Shown piece by piece: positions 18,046 through 27,172 of a DNA stretch of 64,000 nucleotides. The position numbers were made by a program, and so were the translations under genes. Each line of letters begins with the position of its first letter. Position 1 is the first letter of the stretch. The notes beneath the pieces were generated by a model. That model ran no database searches and had not been told where the DNA came from. It worked only from the letters and a program-made list of their open reading frames with translations. Origin of the DNA: Lysinibacillus sp. KCTC 33748 (GTDB taxonomy: Bacteria; Bacillota; Bacilli; Bacillales_A; Planococcaceae); contig NZ_MWSJ01000003.1 in the NCBI RefSeq assembly GCF_002237755.1, forward strand, positions 248,001 through 312,000, written 5' to 3'.

Positions 18046-18558
18046 ATGTCTCGTACGGTGTCTATATTTTATCACGCATCTATTATTGCGGTGAGTTTCG
18101 TTTGTGGCGTTATCTTATTTCATATTATTGGTGGGCCGAATGCGGAGCCTTTTATTTCATTTATAGAGCCTCGTTTAATAAATGGGGACAGGCATTCTCT
18201 ATTTCGTTTAGTGTTACCTGTTGCTGTTTCAATCGCTCTTATATTATTGCTTGCAACACATAGTCTCCTGAAGGTTTTAGTACGTGTTACAGTGGCGATA
18301 CGAGCAACCTTTTTTGGCTTTAGCTCGGTTTTTTTATTACAAAAACTTGAAGCTTTCTGGGTTTATACGATTTGGTGGTTTCCATTTCAGCTCATCTATT
18401 GTATATTGTTGCTAGTCCTATGTAATTTACTTGTACCAGCTTGGTCAAAAAGAAAAATCGGAAAAATGATACATGGTCGGACAATTTTGTTGAATTTTTT
18501 CGCATTTTTCATCATAATAGTGGCTGAGTTTATTGTTATTTCTTATGTGATTAAATAA
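18046..18558 (+). CDS. Integral membrane protein at the spoIIM position
   Basis: 170-aa protein with about five transmembrane helices (around 8-27, 46-66, 72-100, 108-130, 142-166). The ATG at 18046 lies 7 nt after AAAGGAG. It occupies the place of spoIIM between nudF and fur. SpoIIM (DUF95) is about 214 aa and needed for engulfment peptidoglycan hydrolysis. The segment around LVRVTVAIRATFFGFSSVFLLQ resembles the DUF95 core only loosely and the protein is shorter. I therefore call it a spoIIM-locus membrane protein, not SpoIIM. Confidence 0.7.
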   Translation: MSRTVSIFYHASIIAVSFVCGVILFHIIGGPNAEPFISFIEPRLINGDRHSLFRLVLPVAVSIALILLLATHSLLKVLVRVTVAIRATFFGFSSVFLLQKLEAFWVYTIWWFPFQLIYCILLLVLCNLLVPAWSKRKIGKMIHGRTILLNFFAFFIIIVAEFIVISYVIK

Positions 18559-18583
18559 TAGATACAATTCACGGGAATTTAAC

Positions 18584-18764
18584 TTCTTTCAGCTGGTGTC
18601 CTAAAATCTGTACCTGTCGCTACGCTTTCGGTACAAAAGACATTCGCTGAAATAAAGGAACTCAGTCTAAAAACGCCACGTTCTGTGGTGACGACTGAGT
18701 GACCAACATCACGTTGGCCCAAAGCCTCCGGACGCAATTATGCCGAGGCATAATTGATTGTCAG
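18584..18764. repeat. Dispersed hairpin-rich intergenic element, copy C (most complete)
   Basis: In order it contains GAACTCAGT, a hairpin with arms GCCAC / GTGGT, GACTGAGTGA (pairing with CTCAGT), a CCAAC / GTTGG hairpin, AAAGCCTCCGGACG, and a perfect CAATTATGCC / GGCATAATTG hairpin. It fills the gap between the spoIIM-locus gene and fur. Confidence 0.7.
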
Positions 18765-18805
18765 GTAAAAACATACAAAAGCAAATTCGAAATCTACTCA
18801 CTACC

Positions 18806-18835
18806 TTGTAATAGGATTTATTCCTTTGGTATAAT
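18806..18835 (+). promoter_or_regulatory. Sigma-A promoter of fur
   Basis: TTGTAA (18806-18811), 18 bp, TATAAT (18830-18835), 24 bp before the fur start. Confidence 0.6.
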
Positions 18836-18859
18836 GGGAAGAGTTTAGGGGGGCGTCAC

Positions 18860-19324
18860 ATGGAGAGCCGAATAGATCGTATAAAAAAACAGTTGCATAG
18901 TGCTAGTTATAAGCTGACGCCGCAGCGAGAAGCAACAGTTGCTGTACTGCTTGAGCACGAGGAAGACCATCTAAGTGCAGAAGATGTTTACCTTTTAGTA
19001 AAAGAAAAAGCACCAGAAATTGGTCTAGCGACTGTCTATAGAACGTTAGAATTACTAACTGAGCTCAAAATTGTCGACAAAATCAACTTTGGCGATGGCG
19101 TTTCACGCTATGATTTACGCCAAGAGGGAGCTGCGCATTTCCACCATCATCTTGTTTGTATCGAATGTGGTGCGGTTGATGAAATTCAGGAAGATTTACT
19201 TGAAGATGTGGAAGCCGTTGTTGAAAGACGTTGGAATTTTATTATAAAGGACCATCGATTAACTTTCCACGGCATTTGCTGGCGCTGTCATGATAAAAAC
19301 GACGAAGTATCAGAAGAAAAGTAA
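18860..19324 (+). CDS. fur: Ferric uptake regulator
   Basis: 154-aa Fur-family repressor. N-terminal winged helix includes YKLTPQRE and LATVYRTLELL. Metal and dimerisation region has HFHHHLVCIECG and the second CxxC in CWRCHD. Genomic position (upstream of xerD, near nudF) matches B. subtilis fur rather than perR or zur. GGGGGGCG ribosome binding site precedes the ATG. Expected to use Fe2+ and repress siderophore and iron uptake genes. It ends in a strong bidirectional terminator. Confidence 0.92.
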   Translation: MESRIDRIKKQLHSASYKLTPQREATVAVLLEHEEDHLSAEDVYLLVKEKAPEIGLATVYRTLELLTELKIVDKINFGDGVSRYDLRQEGAAHFHHHLVCIECGAVDEIQEDLLEDVEAVVERRWNFIIKDHRLTFHGICWRCHDKNDEVSEEK

Positions 19325-19328
19325 AAAA

Positions 19329-19369
19329 GACGTCCCAAAAAGTTTTATGACTTTTTGGGACGTTTTTTT
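19329..19369. terminator. Bidirectional terminator between fur and the TcaA-like gene
   Basis: 15-bp perfect stem GACGTCCCAAAAAGT / ACTTTTTGGGACGTC-like arms with A and T tracts on the two sides; serves both converging genes. Confidence 0.85.
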
Positions 19370-20831
19370 AATCTGAAATTTTAGTTTTAATAACTTTTGA
19401 ACGGTCTTGGATGTCTGTAATCAGTAATCTATTATTTGATAGTTTCATTGTGTAACGTTTTTCGCGCTGGTATGACCAAGTACCATCTTCTGTTAGGTAA
19501 AAATCAAAAATTTCCGTCGAATCAAGAATGATTGTGGATGGATCCGTAGCATATACCTTGTCAATCATATTAGACTTAAAATCATAGGAATAGTAATCAA
19601 ATGTGATATGATCCGTTACGAATTTACTGTAATCTCTTCGTATTTGTGTACCCTCTAAAAAATAATCCTGAACATAACTAAAATCAGCATTATCTAAAGC
19701 GTACTTGTAGTTATTACGAAAATCATAGAAGAGGGAGCGAGCCACGTCTTCATATTCAGAAAGGAAAGTATCCAATGCTTGTTGATTTGCTTTTTTTTCG
19801 GCTTCAGCTCTTTGTTTAGTCTGTATAGAGCCAAATTGAAGATGATGTTGCGGATTATTTAATGTTATTATTTCGGATTTCTCTTCTTGACCATCTTGTC
19901 CTTTTTTAACAGCATGTACTTTAACAGAATCATCTAGTTTTGCAGTGAAAAGCTTAACATCTTGTGCTTTTTTTTCCGTACTTTTTCCGTTGATAAATAC
20001 AATTGCATCTTCAATATCAGATGTAAGATGTACCTGATAATCTGCAAGATCTATTGAAAGCATCTTTTTGTTCTCTTCATTATTAGAAATTATTAGCTGA
20101 TCTTTAATTTCATTTTGAAAATATTCATCTTTTAACGCTAAACTATAATTGTAAATTCCAGGGGCGAACTTACCAATTTTTTCTGTTTCATTAGATAAAT
20201 CAGTAGATACCAATTCCCCTAATTTAAATTTTGTGTCAAGTTTAACTGGACTAATAGTATGTACACTTAATTCAATTGGTTGAATATCAAATGTATATTT
20301 TTTGTAGAATATTAAGAAATTGTTTTCTTTTATCGTAATTAGTTTCGAATCATCCTTATTTGTTACAGGTTCGGTATATCCTTTTTCCATATATTCATTC
20401 AAATTTTCCTCTAACACAGGATTAATATTTTTTGTCCAATTTTGATCCTTCATATAGTTATAAAATGCCTTATTATCAATGATTGTATCTTCAGGAAATC
20501 GGAATGATTGGGCGAATTTTTCATAATTTTCATCAGAAAAATAATTGTTCAAATCAGCTAGCTGTTTTTTAGGGTCTATCTGGCTTTTAATAATAAAATG
20601 CCCACCGATTAGCAATGCTAGTATAGCAAAAATACTACTAATGATAACCTTTTTTGTTGTGCTCATAGGTTCTTTTTTGTGGGATGTTTCAGAGAAATAG
20701 CTTTGTTGTTTAGGGATGTTTGCTATAATTTCTGATTCTTCAGAACGAGTAGGTGAGAGTTTAGTACCGCATTCTAAACAAAATTTCTCGTTCGATATTA
20801 CTTGTTTTCCACAACTCTGACATTCGCGCAT
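19368..20831 (-). CDS. TcaA/YvbJ-like zinc-ribbon membrane protein
   Basis: 487 aa. An N-terminal zinc ribbon (CQSCGKQ ... FCLECGTKL, residues 4-24) is followed by a cytoplasmic linker and one transmembrane helix (about 61-80). A large extracytoplasmic part has TcaA-type repeats and a C-terminal NTF2-like domain (about 340-487). Staphylococcal TcaA affects glycopeptide susceptibility, and the B. subtilis homologue is YvbJ. Ribosome binding site AAGGAG. It is divergent from two further zinc-ribbon genes; the three together look like one functional module at the envelope. Confidence 0.82.
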   Translation of the reverse strand: MRECQSCGKQVISNEKFCLECGTKLSPTRSEESEIIANIPKQQSYFSETSHKKEPMSTTKKVIISSIFAILALLIGGHFIIKSQIDPKKQLADLNNYFSDENYEKFAQSFRFPEDTIIDNKAFYNYMKDQNWTKNINPVLEENLNEYMEKGYTEPVTNKDDSKLITIKENNFLIFYKKYTFDIQPIELSVHTISPVKLDTKFKLGELVSTDLSNETEKIGKFAPGIYNYSLALKDEYFQNEIKDQLIISNNEENKKMLSIDLADYQVHLTSDIEDAIVFINGKSTEKKAQDVKLFTAKLDDSVKVHAVKKGQDGQEEKSEIITLNNPQHHLQFGSIQTKQRAEAEKKANQQALDTFLSEYEDVARSLFYDFRNNYKYALDNADFSYVQDYFLEGTQIRRDYSKFVTDHITFDYYSYDFKSNMIDKVYATDPSTIILDSTEIFDFYLTEDGTWSYQREKRYTMKLSNNRLLITDIQDRSKVIKTKISD

Positions 20832-20969
20832 TATAAAACTCCTTTTTTGTAAATATAATATAAATATACCATGTAAAATGGAAGAATAAAGAATAACTTA
20901 TTGAAAAAATAATAAAAAATGGATACTATTAGGGATGATAACAACAGAAATAGTGAAGGAAGTGTATAT

Positions 20970-21392
20970 ATGATTGAAATGAAAGATATAAGTACAATGG
21001 AGTTGAAGGATTTAAAAAATGGCTTGAGATTGGCGAAAGATAAGCGAATGGAACTGATTGTTAAATTAGGAGAATTGGTTCATTTACAATTATTAAATCA
21101 AAAACTCAATCATGATGAATTGTCAGAAATTTCTTTGGGGATTGCGTCGCAGGATCGCTTAATCTACCGATATGGTAAGCAGATAACAAATATAAACGCG
21201 GCATCACAACAGTGTTCAAAATGCATGCAACAACTTGGCGAGAATGCAAAATTCTGCGGGAATTGTGGTACATTGAATCCTACTTATATTGATCCAAATA
21301 CTGTGTATAAATCATGCCAAAGCTGTTCTGAAGAAATACATGAATCTGCTCTATTTTGTCCATGCTGTGGAATGAAACAGGGGGCACTATAA
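20970..21392 (+). CDS. Double zinc-ribbon protein, unknown function
   Basis: 140 aa. The N-terminal half (about 1-75) is helical and charged. Two four-cysteine ribbons follow: CSKCMQQLGENAKFCGNCG and CQSCSEEIHESALFCPCCG. There is no membrane segment. The ATG at 20970 lies 7 nt after GAAGGAAG; an upstream in-frame ATG lacks a site. Its TAA overlaps the next ATG (TAATG), so it is translationally coupled to the multi-pass protein downstream. I do not recognise a named family beyond the zinc ribbons. Confidence 0.75.
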   Translation: MIEMKDISTMELKDLKNGLRLAKDKRMELIVKLGELVHLQLLNQKLNHDELSEISLGIASQDRLIYRYGKQITNINAASQQCSKCMQQLGENAKFCGNCGTLNPTYIDPNTVYKSCQSCSEEIHESALFCPCCGMKQGAL

Positions 21393-22972
21393 TGACTTGT
21401 AGGCATTGTCACGAGCAACATCCCAATTATTTTACATATTGCCCTAAAACAAATGGGGTTATTGAGAAAGAGCCATTTAAACATACATATGCAACGAATG
21501 ATTTTTGCTTATCTTGTGGCACAAAAAACGAAGAATCAGGCTCGTTTTGTAGTCAATGTGGTGAGATAACTATTAAAAGAGTTGAGCAAAAAACGACATT
21601 CAATAAGGTAATAAGCGAAACGTTAAAAAATGTGAATGTACCAAACATGGGGAATATAAAAGGTCAAGAATTAAAGAATGCATCAAAGGAAAAAGTGAAT
21701 TTCTTTAAAAATAACCCATTATTTTTTGTTCCTATTGTTGTGTCCATTTTGTTAATATTTATGTTTACATTCATTGCGAAAAATAGCTTTCTAGATGTAG
21801 TAACGGCTGATTTAGATCATGAACAATCAGCAATCGTTAAAGCAATTATGAGTGACCCTTCAGAGCTAGAGGATAAGATATATAAGGAGTCTGGTATCAA
21901 ACTAAGTATACCTAAAATACTCTCACTTCCAAGCTTAGTGACAGTGGTTCATAATGTTAAAGCAGAATGGAATGTTGTTTTAGACGCAGGTTTTACTAAT
22001 AATTCTATACATATATCTATGGACAATGTGTTATTTGGGCTAATGCTCATTCCTTTTATTGCTTTAGCAATAGGTGGTGTTATTTACGGTATTCTTGCAC
22101 GTAAAAAAAATTGGTCTTTATATCAAGGGATTGTTTATTCAACAATTGTGTATGTTATTGTGATGTTAGTTGTCTCTTTCATATCAAAGTTCAGTACAAA
22201 GCTTGGTCAAGTAGAAACTAAAGGGCTATTTATGATTGAGGCGTCAATGGATTATTCAGCTTTGGATATGATTTTCTCAGCGACTATTTTATCAATTGTA
22301 ATATTTGGGTTTGCTGCAATTTTAACTTATTTTAATAAATCTATTTTTGAAAAATTGAGCTATCAAGTAAAATATGTGCAGTATGCTATGTTTTCTGTAG
22401 CCATTACATTTATTGGGTTGCTTATTAATTTCTCAAACATTTATTTTAGTTTGGATAAAAAGGTTTTAGAATCAGAAACTGTTTCAATTTTTAGCAGTAT
22501 TTATATGGGAACTTGGAATTGGATATGTACGTTCTTTTCAAAGCTGCATATGAATACATCACTAGATGGTTTTTCAGAGAACATCACTTACAGCCTTTTT
22601 GATAATGAAAAATCTGAAGTATATCAGTCTTATTTTTATAATAGTTTATTTGAAGGGGAAAAATATTCGTTATTGCCATCATTTATTTTAGTACTAATTA
22701 CGATCGTATTGATTAGTGCAGCTGGCTATATATTATATATTGTCCATCGTATGAATTGGAAAGAATGTTTAATTTTTGCAGGTATGTTCACAGCGTTACA
22801 GTTAATGATTATTTATTTTGTGAATATCCAGCTCGATTTTGCAGCTTCCGATGGTTACATCCAGTTTTCATTTTCATTTGAAATCATTTTGACAGCTTTA
22901 CTTGTTTTGATCGTCTCTTCAGCAAGTTTTGCCGCAGGTGGTTATTTGCGACAGTATCAATTAAAAAAATAA
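21392..22972 (+). CDS. Multi-pass membrane protein with N-terminal zinc ribbons
   Basis: 526 aa. An N-terminal incomplete ribbon (CRHC ... YC) is followed by a full one (CLSCGTKN ... FCSQCGE), then a linker. About eight transmembrane helices follow (around 107-126, 210-233, 244-264, 290-312, 328-350, 435-458, 468-486, 495-520). A roughly 80-residue external segment lies after TM1. Start at 21392 with AGGGGG upstream; coupled to the preceding gene. The zinc-ribbon-plus-membrane layout parallels the divergent TcaA-like protein. Function unknown. Confidence 0.75.
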   Translation: MTCRHCHEQHPNYFTYCPKTNGVIEKEPFKHTYATNDFCLSCGTKNEESGSFCSQCGEITIKRVEQKTTFNKVISETLKNVNVPNMGNIKGQELKNASKEKVNFFKNNPLFFVPIVVSILLIFMFTFIAKNSFLDVVTADLDHEQSAIVKAIMSDPSELEDKIYKESGIKLSIPKILSLPSLVTVVHNVKAEWNVVLDAGFTNNSIHISMDNVLFGLMLIPFIALAIGGVIYGILARKKNWSLYQGIVYSTIVYVIVMLVVSFISKFSTKLGQVETKGLFMIEASMDYSALDMIFSATILSIVIFGFAAILTYFNKSIFEKLSYQVKYVQYAMFSVAITFIGLLINFSNIYFSLDKKVLESETVSIFSSIYMGTWNWICTFFSKLHMNTSLDGFSENITYSLFDNEKSEVYQSYFYNSLFEGEKYSLLPSFILVLITIVLISAAGYILYIVHRMNWKECLIFAGMFTALQLMIIYFVNIQLDFAASDGYIQFSFSFEIILTALLVLIVSSASFAAGGYLRQYQLKK

Positions 22973-22979
22973 ATAGACT

Positions 22980-23016
22980 ACCTCTCTTACACGATGCGTG
23001 AAGGGAGGTTTTTTTT
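22980..23016 (+). terminator. Intrinsic terminator of the zinc-ribbon operon
   Basis: Imperfect stem ACCTCTCTT ... AAGGGAGGT followed by eight Ts. Confidence 0.75.
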
Positions 23017-23082
23017 GTAGAGCAAGCATTTGGTTTATTGAACATGTTAATATGGAAGATAGTAGAATGTTAAGGGGGCGCT

Positions 23083-23988
23083 ATGATGAATGAATTTCAA
23101 TATGCAATAGAGGATTATATCCATTTTATCCAAGTAGAGCGACAATTATCTGATAATACATTAGCATCCTATCGCCGAGACTTAGAAAATTACGTGAATT
23201 TTTTGCGGGAAACGGAAGGGATGTCTGATTTTCGTAAAGTGGAAAGGACGACCATTTTGCGTCATTTAGAGCAGTTGCGAATGCAAGGAAAGACAAGTCG
23301 TACTGTTGCCCGCCATATTTCCTCTATTCGTAGTTTCCACCAATTTTTACTTCGAGAAAAGCGAGCTGAAACAGATCCGACAGTTCATTTAGAAATGCCA
23401 ATCATTGAGCAAAAGCTACCAAATGTCCTCTCGATTGAAGAAATTGAAGCTATATTAGCGTCACCAAATCGCAGCAAGCCACAGGGCATTCGGGATGTGG
23501 CAATGCTAGAACTATTATATGGGTCAGGGATGCGAATTAGTGAGCTAATTGCATTGGATTTAACTGATATTCACCTAACGATGGGCTTTGTGCGTGTTTT
23601 TGGTAAGGGAGGCAAGGAGCGAATCATTCCCCTTGGAAAAAGCGCGCTTTCTGCATTAAGTACTTATTTAGATGGCGCACGGAGTCAATTACAAGGAAAG
23701 TACCCAAAAACGGATGCTTTTTTTATTAATCAAAGAGGAAAACGTTTAACAAGGCAAGGTTGTTGGAAATTAATGAAGGAGCACGCTTTAAAAGCAGGCA
23801 TCCAACATGAACTAACGCCACATACATTACGCCATTCCTTCGCAACACATTTAGTGGAAAACGGTGCGGATTTACGTGCAGTACAGGAGATGCTTGGGCA
23901 TGCGGATATTTCCACAACACAAATTTATACACATATTAGTAAATCCCGACTATCAGAGGTTTATAAGCAATTTCATCCACGTGCTTAA
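23083..23988 (+). CDS. xerD: XerD tyrosine recombinase
   Basis: Chromosome dimer resolution recombinase acting at dif with XerC. The 301-aa protein has an N-terminal SAM-like core-binding domain (about 5-92). The catalytic domain carries Arg151 (GSGMRISEL), Lys in GKGGKER, His247-Arg250 (HTLRHSF), His273 (LGHADI) and Tyr282 (IYTH). Length and position after fur match B. subtilis XerD/RipX. Two adjacent ATGs exist; the second (23086) has better spacing to AAGGGGG. Confidence 0.95.
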   Translation: MMNEFQYAIEDYIHFIQVERQLSDNTLASYRRDLENYVNFLRETEGMSDFRKVERTTILRHLEQLRMQGKTSRTVARHISSIRSFHQFLLREKRAETDPTVHLEMPIIEQKLPNVLSIEEIEAILASPNRSKPQGIRDVAMLELLYGSGMRISELIALDLTDIHLTMGFVRVFGKGGKERIIPLGKSALSALSTYLDGARSQLQGKYPKTDAFFINQRGKRLTRQGCWKLMKEHALKAGIQHELTPHTLRHSFATHLVENGADLRAVQEMLGHADISTTQIYTHISKSRLSEVYKQFHPRA

Positions 23989-24063
23989 AATTAGTAGGAG
24001 GTCTGACCTTTATTTTTCGAGCTTTTTTGGTAAAATAGAGACATGAGAGTAGGAGGTAAAATT

Positions 24064-25245
24064 ATGAATAAACCATTTAAGAAAATCCATGTAGTTGTAT
24101 TGGACTCAGTTGGAATTGGTGAAGCTCCAGACGCAGCGAATTTTGGAGATGTAGGTTCACATACTCTTGGACATATCGCTGAAAAAATGAATGGTCTTAC
24201 AATGCCACATATGGAGTCTTTCGGCTTAGCAAATATTGAACCATTACAAGGTATACAAGCTACTGACAAACCAAAAGCATTCTACGGAAAAATGCAAGAA
24301 GCATCTGTTGGTAAAGATACGATGACAGGTCACTGGGAAATTATGGGATTGAATATTGATAAACCGTTTAAGGTATATCCGGATGGGTTCCCAGCAGAGC
24401 TTATTGCAGAGCTTGAAAAACGTACAGGTCGCAAAGTTCTTTGCAATCAACCTGCAAGCGGAACACAAGTAATCGAGGACTTTGGCAAGGAGCATATGGA
24501 GACAGGAGCGATTATTGTCTATACTTCTGCTGACCCTGTTTTGCAAATTGCTGCACATGAGGAAATTATTCCATTAGAGGAATTATATAAAATTTGTGAA
24601 ATTGCTCGTGAGCTAACATTACAACCAGAATATTTAGTTGGTCGTGTTATTGCTCGTCCATTTATCGGTACATCAGGAAACTTCGCGCGTACTTCTAATC
24701 GTCATGATTATGCGTTAAAACCATTTGGTCGTACAACGATGAATGTCTTACAGGATGCAGGTTTAGACGTTATCGCAATCGGGAAAATTTCTGATATTTT
24801 CAACGGTGAAGGCGTTACTGATGCAGTGCGTACGAAAAATAATACGGATGGTATGGATAAATTTGCAGAGGTAGTACGTCGTGACTTCCATGGTATAAGC
24901 TTCTTAAACTTAGTAGACTTTGATGCGAATTTTGGGCATCGTCGTGACCCTATAGGCTATGGTAACGCACTACAAGAATTTGATGCACGATTACCAGAAA
25001 TTACAGAGGTAATGACAGAAGATGATCTACTAATCATTACAGCGGACCACGGAAATGACCCAACATTCCCAGGGACAGACCATACACGTGAATATGTACC
25101 GTTAATTGTTTATTCACCACGCTTTAATGGTGGTAGTGAGCTAGCACTACGTGAAACTTTTGCAGATATCGCAGCAACAGTTGCAGAAAACTTCAAAGTA
25201 GAAGCACCAAAGTTTGGTAAAAGCTTCTTGAATGATCTGAAGTAA
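24064..25245 (+). CDS. deoB: Phosphopentomutase
   Basis: Interconverts (deoxy)ribose 1-phosphate and 5-phosphate. The 393-aa alkaline-phosphatase-superfamily enzyme has the metal-binding motifs [12 protein letters not shown] near the N-terminus and TADHGNDP and GTDHTRE near the C-terminus, with DTMTGHWE supplying the phosphoacceptor Thr region. ATG at 24064 follows AGGAGGT; an upstream ATG does not. It forms an operon with pdp, 15 bp downstream. In B. subtilis a purine nucleoside phosphorylase gene comes next; here it is absent. Confidence 0.95.
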   Translation: MNKPFKKIHVVVLDSVGIGEAPDAANFGDVGSHTLGHIAEKMNGLTMPHMESFGLANIEPLQGIQATDKPKAFYGKMQEASVGKDTMTGHWEIMGLNIDKPFKVYPDGFPAELIAELEKRTGRKVLCNQPASGTQVIEDFGKEHMETGAIIVYTSADPVLQIAAHEEIIPLEELYKICEIARELTLQPEYLVGRVIARPFIGTSGNFARTSNRHDYALKPFGRTTMNVLQDAGLDVIAIGKISDIFNGEGVTDAVRTKNNTDGMDKFAEVVRRDFHGISFLNLVDFDANFGHRRDPIGYGNALQEFDARLPEITEVMTEDDLLIITADHGNDPTFPGTDHTREYVPLIVYSPRFNGGSELALRETFADIAATVAENFKVEAPKFGKSFLNDLK

Positions 25246-25259
25246 GGGGGATTATAGAT

Positions 25260-26510
25260 ATGAATATGGCACAGCTGTTTGAAAAGAAAAAGCAAGGTAA
25301 AGAGCTATCTCAGGCTGAAATACAGTATTTTGTAGAGGGTTACACTACTGGTGCAATTCCTGATTATCAAGCAAGTTCCCTACTAATGGCAATCCGTTTA
25401 TTGGGCATGACATATGATGAAACATTTTATTTAACAAAAGCAATGATAGAATCTGGAGATGTTATTGATTTATCATCTATTGAAGGTTTTAAAATTGATA
25501 AGCATTCAACTGGCGGTGTAGGTGATAAAGTTACACTAATTGTCACTCCGATCATTGCTGCACTTGATATTCCTGTTGCAAAATTCAGTGGTAAGGGTCT
25601 AGGCATTACAGGTGGGACAATCGATAAATTAGAATCGATTCGTGGCTTTAAAACAGAGCTTTCATCACAAGAATTTATCGATAATGTCAATAAACATAAA
25701 ATTGCAGTTGCTGGTCAAACAGGCAACCTTGTACCAGCTGACAAAAAATTGTACGCGTTGCGAGATGTGACAGGTACTGTCGATTCCACTCCACTTATTG
25801 CCGCGTCTATCATGAGTAAGAAAATAGCAAGTGGTGCAGACGGTATTGTACTAGATGTTAAATGTGGCTCAGGTGCATTTATGAAAACAGAAGAAGAAGC
25901 ACAAGTTTTAGCTGATACGATGACTGCAATCGGTGAAAAGCTAGGACGTAAAGTAGTCGCGCATATTAGTGATATGGATAATCCACTAGGTAAAATGATT
26001 GGCAATAAGCTTGAAGTAGTAGAAGCAGTTGCTTTATTAAGTGGACGTATGGACGAAACGCACGAAGATCTGCTAGATGAATGTATTATTATCTCTTCGC
26101 TGATGTATCAAGTTGCAGCTGGAGTGAATGAGGCTGAAGCAACAGCAGCTGTTAAACGCGTATTAGAAGATGGTTCAGCCGCTGCAAAATTCGAGGAATT
26201 TATCGTAGCACAGGGCGGCGATTTAGCAGATATCCTACAAAAAGACACAGCAAATAAAATAGCTGTTAAAGCATCTGCTGAAGGTACTGTAGGTACGATT
26301 AACGCACTATTAATCGGAGAAGCTAGCGTAGGTCTTGGTGCAGGCCGATTAACGAAGGAATCAGTGCTTGACTATGATGCCGGTATCCAATTAGTTGCCA
26401 AAAAAGGCGACCAAGTTCGTACTGGCGAGACGATTGCTTATTTATATTCAAATGGTCAAATTGATGAGGAAACAATCGAAAAAGTACAGAAAGCTTATAC
26501 AATTGCATAA
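25260..26510 (+). CDS. pdp: Pyrimidine-nucleoside phosphorylase
   Basis: Phosphorolysis of uridine and thymidine in pyrimidine salvage; 416 aa. The family signature is visible as SGKGLGITGGTIDKLES with KHSTGGVGDK before it, followed by the C-terminal PYNP domain (about 330-416). Start ATG after AAGGGGG. Together with deoB it routes nucleoside ribose to central metabolism. It ends in a strong terminator. Confidence 0.94.
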   Translation: MNMAQLFEKKKQGKELSQAEIQYFVEGYTTGAIPDYQASSLLMAIRLLGMTYDETFYLTKAMIESGDVIDLSSIEGFKIDKHSTGGVGDKVTLIVTPIIAALDIPVAKFSGKGLGITGGTIDKLESIRGFKTELSSQEFIDNVNKHKIAVAGQTGNLVPADKKLYALRDVTGTVDSTPLIAASIMSKKIASGADGIVLDVKCGSGAFMKTEEEAQVLADTMTAIGEKLGRKVVAHISDMDNPLGKMIGNKLEVVEAVALLSGRMDETHEDLLDECIIISSLMYQVAAGVNEAEATAAVKRVLEDGSAAAKFEEFIVAQGGDLADILQKDTANKIAVKASAEGTVGTINALLIGEASVGLGAGRLTKESVLDYDAGIQLVAKKGDQVRTGETIAYLYSNGQIDEETIEKVQKAYTIA

Positions 26511-26518
26511 ATACTATG

Positions 26519-26562
26519 AAGCGAGAATTCTCTTTAATAAAAGGGGATTCTCGCTTTTTTTT
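26519..26562 (+). terminator. Intrinsic terminator of deoB-pdp
   Basis: Stem AAGCGAGAATTC ... GGATTCTCGCTT followed by a T run. Confidence 0.88.
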
Positions 26563-26589
26563 GTTCTGAAAAGCGAAGGGGGAAGCGGT

Positions 26590-27045
26590 GGAACGGAGAG
26601 TTAGAGCGGCGGGAAGAAGGGCTGAAGCGACGGAAAGAAGCCAGAGCGACGGAAAGAAGAGTCCAGGCGACGGAAGAAAAGCTGAAGTCGTGGATAGAAT
26701 GGTCAAAGCCGTGGTTAGAACGGTTAAAACGGCGAAACGAAGTCAGAGCGATGGAAAGAAGTGGCGAACCGACGGAACGAAAAGCCGAAGCGACGGAAAG
26801 AAATGCTGATGTGACGGAAAGAAGAGCCAAAGCGACGGAAAGAAGAGCCGAAGCGACGGAAAGAAGTCAGGGCGATGGAAAGAAGTCAGAACAAAGGAAG
26901 AAAAGCCAAAGCGACGGAATGAAAAGCCGAAACGACGAAACGAAAAGCCGAAACGATGGAAAGAAGTCAGAACAAAGGAAGAAAAGCCAAAATCGTGGAT
27001 AGAACGTTCAAAAACGTGGATAGAGCAGCCAAAAACGTGGATAGA
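26590..27045. repeat. Degenerate 21-bp tandem repeat array
   Basis: About twenty diverged units with a consensus near GCGACGGAAAGAAGAGCC. The last three carry the variant with the GTGGATAGAA core that is the half-unit of the array at 2562-2918. Some units are 15 to 18 bp, so phase is only partly kept. Open frames run through on both strands with low-complexity ATERRAEATER-like products; no ribosome binding site or domain supports coding. Confidence 0.8.
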
Positions 27046-27049
27046 ACCG

Positions 27050-27172
27050 CCATCCCCGCTCCATCGGACAAAACTTCTACCTCCGGCGGCCATCCCCGCT
27101 CCGCCCACCCCTGCTCCGGCGGCCATCCCCGCTCCGCCCACCCCTGCTCCGGCGGCCACCCCCACCCCCGCC
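27050..27172. repeat. GC-rich tract with 33-bp direct repeats
   Basis: Two identical 33-bp units (27091-27123 and 27124-27156) begin CATCCCCGCTCC and end CTGCTCCGGCGGC, flanked by partial copies at 27052 and 27157. The tract is extremely C-rich on the + strand in an otherwise AT-rich region. It continues directly from the 21-bp array. Confidence 0.85.

Noticed and set aside
18780..18859. PerR or Fur box in the fur promoter
   Set aside because: The AT-rich stretch near the -35 has too many mismatches to either 15- or 19-bp consensus.
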